Part shown: one piece after another, positions 40,124 through 50,600 of the stretch
How positions within the stretch are numbered: position 1 is the stretch's first letter
Layout: every line of letters begins with the position of its first letter
Assembly (NCBI GenBank): GCA_943789455.1
Contig: CALSUE010000001.1
Span: 884,001 to 948,000, forward strand
Direction: 5' to 3'
Length of the DNA: 64,000 nucleotides
DNA from: an uncultured Flavobacteriaceae bacterium
Lineage (GTDB): Bacteria; Bacteroidota; Bacteroidia; Flavobacteriales; Flavobacteriaceae
Notes under the pieces: model-generated
Database searches by the model: none
Told to the model about the DNA's origin: nothing
The model's input: only the letters and a program-made list of their open reading frames with translations
Made by a program: the position numbers and the translations under genes

Positions 40124-41086
40124 TTAGTTAGATATATTATCTTTAGTACTTTCCTCAATAAAAGGCTTCGCTTTCTTACCAAATAGCGAAAAATGAACAA
40201 ATCTTTTTGGGTTTAACTTCATCTCTCTTAAAAGAGCTGCTAACTCATCTGAAGCTTTAGATAAATTATTATACATGGTATCATCTGTTGCCAATTTACC
40301 TAATGATCCTCTACCTTTTTCTATGTTAGAAAGTAGTCCATTGATATTTCCAAGTGTTGTTTGAAGTGTTTTAACGGTCTCACCAAAATTTACTTTGGCT
40401 AAAGTATCCGAAACTTTTACAAAATTTGCTGTGATTTTCTTAGTGTTCTCAAGTGCTACGTCTATATCTAATTTTGTAGAATCTATCATAGTATTAAATG
40501 AACTCAAAGTCTCATTTAAAGAAATCACAGTTGTTTCTACTCCGAGAATAGTTTTCTTAAAGCTATCTCTAGATTTTACGTCTAAAACATCATTTAAAGC
40601 TATTAATAATGAATCTGCTCCAATGATTACCCGCTCAACTTTTGTTTTTAATGGATTTAATGTTTCACCCACGGAAGTAAAGATATCTGATTCTACCTCA
40701 CCTACTAAATAATCTCCTGAAACTGCAAGTTCTCCTTCATAATTTGGAATAATTGCTAAAGACTCACCTCCAATAATACTAGTTGAGTAGATCTTAGCAA
40801 TACTTTTTTTTGAAAATTCAAAATCATTATCTAAAGCTATTTTTACTACTAATTTTCCTCTTTTTGTGGCATCTGTATTAAAATTAATTTCTGACACCTT
40901 TCCAACTTGTAATCCATTAATACTAACAGTACTCGTCTTGTTTAGTCCTTGAATATTGTCATATTCTATATAAAAAATTCTGGAAGTAGGTTCTAATAAA
41001 TTTTTTCCTTTAAGAAAATTAAAACCCCAATAACCCAAACATAAGATTAGAACTACTGTAATACCTGTTTTTAACTCTTTAGACAT
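40124..41086 (-). CDS. MlaD/MCE-domain protein
   Basis: A periplasm-facing lipid-transport protein with one N-terminal transmembrane helix (about 7-24) and the MCE domain (EYDNIQGLNKTSTVSINGLQ, then IGGESLAIIP). A helical C-terminal region follows from about residue 165. In the family these hexamers shuttle phospholipids between membranes together with an MlaE/MlaF ABC transporter; those genes are not in the window. It lies between an amidase gene and the Fe-S pair on the same strand. Confidence 0.9.
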   Translation of the reverse strand: MSKELKTGITVVLILCLGYWGFNFLKGKNLLEPTSRIFYIEYDNIQGLNKTSTVSINGLQVGKVSEINFNTDATKRGKLVVKIALDNDFEFSKKSIAKIYSTSIIGGESLAIIPNYEGELAVSGDYLVGEVESDIFTSVGETLNPLKTKVERVIIGADSLLIALNDVLDVKSRDSFKKTILGVETTVISLNETLSSFNTMIDSTKLDIDVALENTKKITANFVKVSDTLAKVNFGETVKTLQTTLGNINGLLSNIEKGRGSLGKLATDDTMYNNLSKASDELAALLREMKLNPKRFVHFSLFGKKAKPFIEESTKDNISN

Positions 41087-41144
41087 TTTTTTAATTTTAT
41101 TTACAATAATACTATTATTTTCTGTTAGTTGACAGTAAAAATAG

Positions 41145-42239
41145 TTATTTCAAAACCTTTGAAAGCGGTGTTTTTTCACCATTCTCAAAAGCCGCGATAT
41201 AGGCATCTGAATACCCTTTTTCCTTTGCTTTTAATAAAGCATTTTTTACTTCTTTGTAATTAGAAGTAATTCCATAATAATATTTGTAATAAGAACCAAC
41301 CTTAACTCTCTGAACATTTTTTAACCCTCTAAAGTTATAGGATTTAACTTTTATTTTATTTTTACTCGAAGCTATTTGAATTTTAAAAATTACTTCATTT
41401 TCTATTTTAGTTTCACTAGAGAAAGAGGTGTTTATTATTGACTCATCCCTATTTTTGTCTTGATTAACAACAACAGTATTTGCTTTTAATTGGTGATAAT
41501 ATTTAGTAATTGACTTCGCTATTTCTTTAGCCATTTTCTGTTGACCCGCTTTGGAATTTAAAAATTTTCCTTCATTTTTATTTGTAAGAAATCCTAATTC
41601 AATTAGAACGCTAGGCATATAGGTTTGATGCAAAACTACAAAGCCTGCTTGTTTTACACCCCTATTCTTCCTTTTTAAATTCTGTGAAAAATTTTGTTGA
41701 ATGTCTGCAGCCAAAGAAAAACTTTTATCAAGATTCTCCTCTTGTAAAAGAGTTAACCCCAAAACAGATTCCTGAGAATTAGGATCAAATCCTTCATATC
41801 TTTCTTTGAAATTTTCCTCAAGAGAAATCACAGCATTTTCTCGCTTAGCTACTTCAAAATTTCTTTTATTTGCATGAAGCCCCAAAACAAAAGTACCTGC
41901 ACCATATGCATTGGAGGTATGAGAATCACAATGAACAGAAACAAATAAATTTGCTTTTGCTTTGTTCGCAATTTCACCTCTTTTCCATAAATTAATAAGG
42001 ATATCTCTATCTCTAGTTAGAATAACTTTTATACCCTCTATTTTTTTTAACTCTAACTGTATTTCTTTAACAACTTTTAACGCTATATTTTTTTCTCGAT
42101 ATCCATTACCAATATTACCAGGATCATTACCTCCGTGTCCAGCATCTAATACAACTATAAATTTATCATTTTGAGAAATAGATTCGAATGGATTGGAAAA
42201 AAGAAAGTACAAAACAAAAAAGAACACCAAATATCTCAT
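41145..42239 (-). CDS. N-acetylmuramoyl-L-alanine amidase
   Basis: Zinc amidase that cuts the bond between MurNAc and the stem peptide, usually for daughter-cell separation. The signal peptide starts at ATG 42239 (MRYLVFFFVLYFLF), 13 codons into the longest frame, so I chose that start. The Amidase_3 domain includes VVLDAGHGGNDPG (zinc His), LILTRD-type VILTRD, FVSVHCDSH and LIELGFLTNKNEG (catalytic Glu). The C-terminal region (from about 275) looks like a SPOR-like domain. It is divergent from the lptD-like gene. Confidence 0.93.
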   Translation of the reverse strand: MRYLVFFFVLYFLFSNPFESISQNDKFIVVLDAGHGGNDPGNIGNGYREKNIALKVVKEIQLELKKIEGIKVILTRDRDILINLWKRGEIANKAKANLFVSVHCDSHTSNAYGAGTFVLGLHANKRNFEVAKRENAVISLEENFKERYEGFDPNSQESVLGLTLLQEENLDKSFSLAADIQQNFSQNLKRKNRGVKQAGFVVLHQTYMPSVLIELGFLTNKNEGKFLNSKAGQQKMAKEIAKSITKYYHQLKANTVVVNQDKNRDESIINTSFSSETKIENEVIFKIQIASSKNKIKVKSYNFRGLKNVQRVKVGSYYKYYYGITSNYKEVKNALLKAKEKGYSDAYIAAFENGEKTPLSKVLK

Positions 42240-42286
42240 GGAATCAAATTTGCTGTTGTATATGGGTTCTTTGTTCAAAATTTAAC

Positions 42287-42294
42287 TAATTTTG
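42287..42294 (+). promoter_or_regulatory. -7 promoter element of the lptD-like gene
   Basis: TAATTTTG matches TAnnTTTG, giving a leader of about 65 nt before the TTG start at 42365. No convincing -33 element. Confidence 0.35.
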
Positions 42295-42364
42295 GCTCTT
42301 CAAATTTGGTGCTTCAGTTATTGAAGCATATTTTTACTCACATACAAAAATAGCATATTAAATA

Positions 42365-45064
42365 TTGCAATCAAATCTGTCTTACATACTTTTATTTTTA
42401 CTCTTATTTTGTTCTATAACAAAAATAAAATCTCAGGATATAAAGCCAAGGGTGAAACCAATTCCAATGGTTACTAAAGACAGTTCTCAAAGAGTAATAG
42501 CTCCACAAAAAAAAATCATAAAAAATGATACTTTACTTTTAAAAAAACAAGATAGTATACAACTTGATTCTCTAAAACCTAAAGAAGCTATTACAGACTT
42601 AATAACACATGTTGCTAAAGATTATACTACACAAAATGCGAAAGACAAAACAGTTACTTTGTACAATGAGGCACATGTAGTATACACTGATATTGACTTG
42701 AAAGCCGGGATTATTATTATAGATTATATAAAAAACACCTTATTTGCTAAAGGAATAAAAGACAGCTTAGGATATACTCAAAAACCCGTATTTAAACAAG
42801 GTGGGCAAGAATCAGAACAAGATTCTATGCTTTACAACTTCAAAACAAAAAAAGCCATTATTTATGGTATAAAAACTCTACAGGAACCGGGTATGTATGT
42901 TTTAGGAGAAAAAGCAAAACGTGTAAACGATTCTACCATTTATATGCGTAATATTAGATTTACGACCTCAGATAAAGATAACCCTGATTACTATATCGGT
43001 GTAAAAAAAGCAAAAGTAGTTCCAAATAAAAAAATTGTAGCTGGCTTAAGTAATCTTGTTATTGCAGATGTACCCACCCCTGTTTTTCTTCCTTTTGCGT
43101 ATTTCCCAATGGGAAAAAATAGAACTTCAGGATTTATTTTTCCAGCTATTCAAACCAGTACCTCCAACAGAGGAATTGGAATACAGAATGGAGGATATTA
43201 TTTTGCTGTTAATGATTACGTCGATCTAGAATTATTAGGAGATGTTTATTCCAATGGAAGTTGGGGGTTCAGAGCTCGCTCGCAATATTACTTTCGTTAT
43301 AAATTCTCTGGAGGTTTCAATTTGAGTTTTGAAAAATTAATTAGAAGTACAAGAGGATTTGACGATTATTCTCAAGCTACAAATTTTAATGTTAGATGGA
43401 GCCACAGACAAGACCCAAAATCAAGTCCAAATTCAAATTTTGGTGCTTCTGTTAATTTAGGAAGTAGTCAATATTTTAGACAATCACTAAATGAGTTTAA
43501 TAATTCAAACTTTTTAACAAATACCTTTAGCTCCTCTATTTCTTATCAAAAAACATTTACTGGCACACCATTTAATATGAGTGCCAATGCCACACATTCT
43601 CAAAATACAAATACAGGAACAGTTACGATGGCGCTTCCATCTCTTCAGGTATCTATGAGTAGAATCTATCCCTTTGCTGGAAAGGGAGGTATTAAAAAAA
43701 ATCCGCTGCAAAAAATAGGATTAACCTATAATATGCTAGGAGAATACAGGATTAATACAACTGAAGACGAATTCTTTACCGCAAAAATGTTTGAAACTGC
43801 AAATGCAGGAGTTCAACATAGAGCAGACGCTAGTACTAATGTTACCCTACTAAATTATTTCACCTTATCTCCAAGTATCAACTATCGTGAGGTTTGGAGT
43901 TTTAAAAAAGTTAATAAAGACTTCGATCCTTCCATACAAAACACAGATGGGTCTTTTGGAACTGTAGTAACAGATACTTTAAATGGCTTTAACAGCTTTA
44001 GAGAGTATAGTTCTAGCTTAAGTCTATCCACAAATATTTACGGAACCTTTAATTTTAAAAAAGGACGTTTAAAAGCTATCAGACATACCATAAGACCTTC
44101 TGTTTCATTTTCATATAGACCTGATTTTGCGGAAAAATATAACGAAACTATTGAAAGTAATTTAGAAGGAACAGCGTTTGAAACCTATTCACCGTTTGAT
44201 AATGGGACAAGTATCTATGGAAAACCAGGTACAGGTTTAAGTAATTCTATAGGAATAACATTAAACAATGTTATAGAAGGGAAATTAGCCCCTGAAGACC
44301 CTGATAGTGACGAAGAAGACAGAAAAATAACCATCCTAAATAATTTGAATTTTAGCTCATCCTATAATATTGCTGCAGATAGTTTACGTTGGTCTCCTGT
44401 AAATGCTTCTGCCGGTACAAGACTATTAAAAGATAAATTAGCAGTTAATTTAAATGCTACTTTAGACCCTTATCAAGTTAATGAAACTGGTCTGAGAATA
44501 AATAAGTATGTAAAAGGGTTGTTCAGATTAACTAGAGCAAGTCTTACGGCTAACTACAGCCTTTCAAGCAGAGACCTCAGTGGAGAATCTAGTGAAAATT
44601 CGGGAAATGGTAATCAAATTACCCCTGATGTTCTTGGAAAAAATTTAAATCCTGCCAATAGCTTAGCATCAAACTCCTCAAGTAGTCAAAATAATGAAGA
44701 GGAAATCACAGAATTATATAAATCTACGATACCCTGGAATTTAAACTTTGCTTATTCTGCAGCTTACACTAATACTGGAACAGGTAATGCCGGAATTCAA
44801 TCACACTCATTAATGTTTGGTGGTGATTTTGAATTAACTCCAAAATGGAAAGTTGGTTTTTCCTCTGGATATGATATCGCAAGTGGGGGGTTTTCATTTA
44901 CTAGAATGAATTTCTCTAGAGATTTAGATAGCTGGAAAATGACATTTAACTGGGTGCCATTTGGGAACAATCAATCCTATGTTTTCTTTATTGGGGTTAA
45001 GAGTGGTATATTAAATGATTTAAAATACGAACAAAATAAACCACCAGAAAGGGTATTATTTTAA
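42365..45064 (+). CDS. LPS-assembly protein LptD-like outer-membrane protein
   Basis: A large outer-membrane beta-barrel of the LptD family, which inserts lipopolysaccharide into the outer leaflet. The start is a TTG (MQSNLSYILLFLLLFCSITKIKSQ signal peptide). The OstA-like jellyroll region spans about residues 90-230 (EAHVVYTDIDLKAGIIIIDY; VPTPVFLPFAYFPMGKNRTSGFIFP), and the remainder is beta-barrel, rich in alternating hydrophobic residues and ending in aromatic strands. 899 residues is typical for the Bacteroidota form, which is annotated as putative LptD. It is followed by ridA with 13 bp between. Confidence 0.88.
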   Translation: MQSNLSYILLFLLLFCSITKIKSQDIKPRVKPIPMVTKDSSQRVIAPQKKIIKNDTLLLKKQDSIQLDSLKPKEAITDLITHVAKDYTTQNAKDKTVTLYNEAHVVYTDIDLKAGIIIIDYIKNTLFAKGIKDSLGYTQKPVFKQGGQESEQDSMLYNFKTKKAIIYGIKTLQEPGMYVLGEKAKRVNDSTIYMRNIRFTTSDKDNPDYYIGVKKAKVVPNKKIVAGLSNLVIADVPTPVFLPFAYFPMGKNRTSGFIFPAIQTSTSNRGIGIQNGGYYFAVNDYVDLELLGDVYSNGSWGFRARSQYYFRYKFSGGFNLSFEKLIRSTRGFDDYSQATNFNVRWSHRQDPKSSPNSNFGASVNLGSSQYFRQSLNEFNNSNFLTNTFSSSISYQKTFTGTPFNMSANATHSQNTNTGTVTMALPSLQVSMSRIYPFAGKGGIKKNPLQKIGLTYNMLGEYRINTTEDEFFTAKMFETANAGVQHRADASTNVTLLNYFTLSPSINYREVWSFKKVNKDFDPSIQNTDGSFGTVVTDTLNGFNSFREYSSSLSLSTNIYGTFNFKKGRLKAIRHTIRPSVSFSYRPDFAEKYNETIESNLEGTAFETYSPFDNGTSIYGKPGTGLSNSIGITLNNVIEGKLAPEDPDSDEEDRKITILNNLNFSSSYNIAADSLRWSPVNASAGTRLLKDKLAVNLNATLDPYQVNETGLRINKYVKGLFRLTRASLTANYSLSSRDLSGESSENSGNGNQITPDVLGKNLNPANSLASNSSSSQNNEEEITELYKSTIPWNLNFAYSAAYTNTGTGNAGIQSHSLMFGGDFELTPKWKVGFSSGYDIASGGFSFTRMNFSRDLDSWKMTFNWVPFGNNQSYVFFIGVKSGILNDLKYEQNKPPERVLF

Positions 45065-45077
45065 AACAACATACTTT

Positions 45078-45458
45078 ATGAAAAAAATAATTAAAACCTC
45101 AAAAGCACCAGCACCAATTGGCCCATATAATCAGGCCATTTTATCAGGAAACACCTTATATACTTCAGGACAAATTGCAATTGATCCATCAACTGGTAAG
45201 CTAAAAATTGCAACCATTGAAGAGGAAACTACTTTAGTTATGGAGAATATGAAAGCGGTCTTAGCTGCAGCTGAGATGACATTTGACAATGTAATTAAAA
45301 CCTCAATTTTTATTTCGGATATGGAAAATTTTTCTGAAATTAATACTATTTATGGACGGTATTTTAATGAGGATACCGCTCCTGCAAGAGAAACTGTTGA
45401 GGTTGCCAATCTTCCCAAATATGTAAACGTAGAAATTAGTATGATTGCTGTTAAATAA
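45078..45458 (+). CDS. ridA: RidA family reactive-intermediate deaminase
   Basis: Hydrolyses reactive 2-aminoacrylate enamines that leak from PLP enzymes. KAPAPIGPYNQA near the N-terminus, MKAVLAAAEMTFDNVIKT, the conserved Arg in APARETVEV (Arg near 104) and NVEISMIAVK are all present. 126 residues is full length. It is co-directional with the lptD-like gene and closed by a terminator. Confidence 0.95.
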   Translation: MKKIIKTSKAPAPIGPYNQAILSGNTLYTSGQIAIDPSTGKLKIATIEEETTLVMENMKAVLAAAEMTFDNVIKTSIFISDMENFSEINTIYGRYFNEDTAPARETVEVANLPKYVNVEISMIAVK

Positions 45459-45492
45459 AAAAAGACTGTCTAAATCATAGACAGCCTTTTAA
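45457..45492. terminator. Bidirectional terminator between ridA and gapA
   Basis: AAAGACTGTCTA pairs with TAGACAGCCTTT (one mismatch) around a 5-nt loop, with A and T tracts on either side, serving the convergent ridA and gapA genes. Confidence 0.82.
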
Positions 45493-45517
45493 GTATTTGA
45501 TATATAAATTACTTTTT

Positions 45518-46528
<1,011 letters not shown>

Positions 46529-46542
46529 TTAATTATTTGTAA

Positions 46543-47526
46543 TTATGTTGACATGATGTCAGATACTCTTAGGAGTTCACTATTTATAGAATGCCCTCCT
46601 GTTATTGCTTCTTCTAAATCTGTTGTAATAACTATATTATTTTTAAGACCAACCATAAGATTAGTTTTATTATCTATCAATATTTCTACTGCTTTTACAC
46701 CAAGTCTACTTGCTAAAACTCGATCAAAACACGAAGGAGACCCCCCTCTTTGCATGTGACCTAAAACAGAAACTCTTACATCATATTCTGGCATATTATC
46801 TTCAACGTACTTAGCCAATTCAAAAACATTTTTCCCAGACTTGTCTCCTTCAGCTACAACTACTATACTTGATGATTTTCCAGACTTTCTACTTTTAATT
46901 AAAGATTCTAATAATCTATCTAAACCAAGATTCTCTTCTGGAATTAATATTTCCTCAGCACCTGCACCAACTCCTGCATTTAAAGCTATGAAACCAGCAT
47001 CTCTTCCCATTACTTCTACAAAAAACAATCTATTATGAGAAGATGCGGTATCTCTAATTTTATCGATAGCTTCAACAGCAGTGTTTAAAGCTGTATCATA
47101 ACCTAGAGTGTGCGAGGTTCCAAAAATATCATTATCAATTGTTCCTGGTATTCCTATTACAGGAAAACCATATTCTTTATTAAAGATAACTGCACCGGTG
47201 AAAGACCCATCACCACCTATAACAACAAGTCCATCAATATGTTGTTTAATTAAATTTTCGTGCGCTTTTTTTCTTCCTTCAGAAGTTCTAAACTCATCAG
47301 ATCTAGCAGATTTTAAAATTGTACCTCCTTTGTTGATGATATTGTTAACACTACGTGCTGTAAGTGAAGTAAAATCTCCTTCTATCATCCCCTGATATCC
47401 TCTGTAAATCCCAACACATTCTATTTTATAGTATGCACAAGTCCTAACAACTGACCGAATTGCAGCATTCATTCCAGGAGAATCTCCCCCAGAGGTCATA
47501 ACAGCTAATTTGTTAATTTTTTTCAT
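46543..47526 (-). CDS. pfkA: 6-Phosphofructokinase
   Basis: ATP-dependent phosphorylation of fructose-6-phosphate, the committed glycolytic step. MTSGGDSPGMNAAIR, VIGGDGSFTGA and GIPGTIDNDI are the nucleotide and sugar-binding motifs, followed by EVMGRDAGFIA and LGHMQRGGSPSCFDR. 327 residues fits the bacterial allosteric form. Upstream, 51 bp from the ATG, is the 14-bp palindrome also found before the long GAPDH gene, so the pfkA-gapA pair is probably under the same regulator. Confidence 0.97.
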   Translation of the reverse strand: MKKINKLAVMTSGGDSPGMNAAIRSVVRTCAYYKIECVGIYRGYQGMIEGDFTSLTARSVNNIINKGGTILKSARSDEFRTSEGRKKAHENLIKQHIDGLVVIGGDGSFTGAVIFNKEYGFPVIGIPGTIDNDIFGTSHTLGYDTALNTAVEAIDKIRDTASSHNRLFFVEVMGRDAGFIALNAGVGAGAEEILIPEENLGLDRLLESLIKSRKSGKSSSIVVVAEGDKSGKNVFELAKYVEDNMPEYDVRVSVLGHMQRGGSPSCFDRVLASRLGVKAVEILIDNKTNLMVGLKNNIVITTDLEEAITGGHSINSELLRVSDIMST

Positions 47527-47576
47527 AATTTCAGTGTAAAAATACTTATTAATAGTTACTTGGAATAAAAAAAAAA

Positions 47577-47590
47577 CGAAATCGATTTCG
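47577..47590. promoter_or_regulatory. Palindromic operator upstream of pfkA-gapA
   Basis: CGAAATCGATTTCG is a perfect 14-bp palindrome identical to the core of the site at 4229-4244. It is in the 146-bp gap between the tamB stop and the pfkA start. Confidence 0.6.
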
Positions 47591-47672
47591 ATTAATTTAT
47601 CTTATAGATAGCAACAAATATTATGTTTTATAAGTTGTAAATAGCTTACTAAATTAAGAGAAATTATTTTAA

Positions 47673-50600
47673 TTAATTATTTTTCTTAAAGTTTAGAAGT
47701 GTTTGATGAGGGGAACTAATGGAGTCTTTCTTTTGAATCACTGTTTTCTTTTCTTTCGTCTTCTTTTTTAAACCAATCTTTTTTAATAAATCTGACAAAG
47801 AATTAAAGTTTACTTGATAAGACAAACCTATACCTTGAGTGTAGCCCTCCTCTTGGGCAGAATACTGAATTTCATTTTGTCTATTAAAAATAACACTCCT
47901 AAAGTTTCCAGTATCATTTAATAATACTTCAACTTTCACCTCTCCAACAACACTAGACTGTGTTTGAGCGCCAACAGGTACCCCCACTTTACCATTTACA
48001 ATAACATTTTTACTTATTTGAGTTGTTAATGAGACATCAAATTGATCATCATTAATTAAATCGTCTTGAGGGTTTTGTATCCCTCCTGAAGAATATCCTA
48101 AATCTAATCTAACTTTATTGCTGCTAATAATGTCTGAAAGAATAGAGCCAACAGCATTAGATGTTGTTCCTGTTAACAGTTCAGTTCCATTAATATTTCC
48201 ACCATTTGGATTCGCAAAAGTTCCAGCTGCAAGTAAAGTTAAAAACTGACGCATTTTTGAATTTACATCATTGTCATTTAGTACAAAATCTAATTCTGAA
48301 GCTATTGTTGAGTTTGAGTTTTGAATTTCGATATCAAAATCTTGTTTTGAATTAAATAGGCTTCCTGAAATATTAGTTATTAAATCTACAGGTATTTTTC
48401 TATTGGTATTAAAATTTTCAAGTAAAACTGCAGGGTTTGCATTAGTTGTGTAGACTGCAGTAACATTTAAATTGGCTTCATAAGGATTACCACTCCAAGA
48501 GATCGTTCCTCCTTTTAAAATTACAAAAGGTTTATTAATTATTCCTCCGTATTTAAAATTGTAGACTCCATTATCTATGGTATAATCTCCAAACATCGCA
48601 AATTTACCATTGGTGTTAATTTCTATTTTTAGATCTCCTAAGCCACGACCACTAAGTTCGCTCCCATTAACTTCATCAATAACAATCTGTGCTTTTGCAT
48701 CTTTTGTAACCTCTAAATCAATGTTTAGGGAAACCCCTTCAATAGCATCAATAGCAAGTTTCTCCTGTAATTCTTCTAGTGTTTTTTCAGATTTAAAATG
48801 TATTAATCGGTAAGTATCTATAGAGGCAATATCTTTCAAAGGAATGACAAAGTTAGTATTGGGCATTGTTTTCGCATTTACATCAATAGTTAAATTATTT
48901 GTAAGCCCTGTTATACTTGCGTTTCCTTTTATAAATCCTGTGCCGTAATACAGTGCCTCTTCAGTATTTTTGGTGTCTAAAATTAATAAATTGGGAGTAT
49001 CAACATCTATATTTAATGACCATAAATCAAAATTTTGATGTGTTATTGTGCCTTCTAAAAATCCAGTAGTTTGATACTTGGTATCTATTAAATTTATATT
49101 CCTAAATTCAAATGATTGTCCATTTAAACCAACACTTGCATTTCCATCAAAATCATAATCTGTGTTTAAGTATGGAAATTGCAACCCTGCATTTTCTAAT
49201 ACCAAATCACCATCCATATCTGGGTTTCTTAAAAAACCTTTTAAAGTGAAATTACCTGAAGCTATACCTCTTATTTTAGATAAAACATTTTCCCCTAAGG
49301 GACTGAAAGCGTCAAGCTGAAATTCTTCTAAATTAACAGCTACATCAATTTTGGGTCTTGTTTCTGTAAAATCTAAAGAACCCAATGCAGAAATACTTTT
49401 TACTTCTTCCCTATCTAAAGAAAAATTAACATCATATTTTTCATAAGAACTTTCACCTTCAATATTTAATTTTAAATCTCCTTGATAAAAATTATTAATT
49501 TTAAAATCTTGAACTGACAAATTCCCTTTAGGTCCATATATGCCGTCTACTTGTGAAATATTTATGACACCATCTAATTGTCCTCGTAATTTTAAACTAT
49601 CAATTTCTGGTAAAAAACTTTTTAAATACACATTTGTAAAATCAACATCAATTTCTTTATAGATGGAGTCTCTTAAAATTCCTTTAAAATTAATTTCCTG
49701 TTCTTTAGATTTTAATGTGAATGGTGAAAAAACAAACTCATTAGACTTAAGGTCAAAAGTAAGTTTATTGTTAAGATTGTTTTCAGGATTTAAATTCCAA
49801 ATATTACCCAAATAATTAAAAGTTGATTTTTCAATTCCTAGAACAGATTTTTTGGCTTTATTTATGGTGTAATAAAAGTCTAAATTAAATTTCTCTTTCT
49901 CTGAAGCACCACCCTTAAAATTAGATTTAAAAAATAATGTATCGTTTACGGTTTTATTAAATAGCAATAATTTTGACAGCGTATAATATGGAGTTTTTAT
50001 ACTCGCTGCTCTTAAAGAAGAATCATAAAAATCTCTTTTATTGTCTGTATCTAAAAATAAGGAGTCTATTGTAGTTCCATAGGCAGTAATTTTGGGGGAG
50101 TTAACTTTTAATTTTAACTGATTTTCATTAGCCTTTATACTTCCTTTAATTTTGGTATTAACTGCTACTGAAATTTCTGGAAAAAGCACATCAACTATTT
50201 GATTATAAATAACAAAATCAAAATTTAAAAACTGATCTATTGAAACTTCAAAAGGTGTATAATTTGAATACATACTTCCTAATGCATTTTGTGCAAGAGA
50301 TAACATTTCTTCAAACTTAAAGTTTCCAATCAGCTCCCCTTTAATAATATCCTCAGAATCTACTCTGATTTGTCTAATATTTTCTTTAATTTTTGAAAAA
50401 ATTAAAAACTGTTTAAATGGATAAACACCTCTTTCATTTGTATAAATAATATTTTTAAAGTTTGCAATTCCTACAATATTCTCAAACTTATTACCTGTCA
50501 AATCTAAATCTATTAACCCTTTAAGTTCTGAAATACTGTCTCTTTTAAATAAATTTAATGCGCTTAAATTTGCATAATTAATCGTGGCTTTAAAATCAAA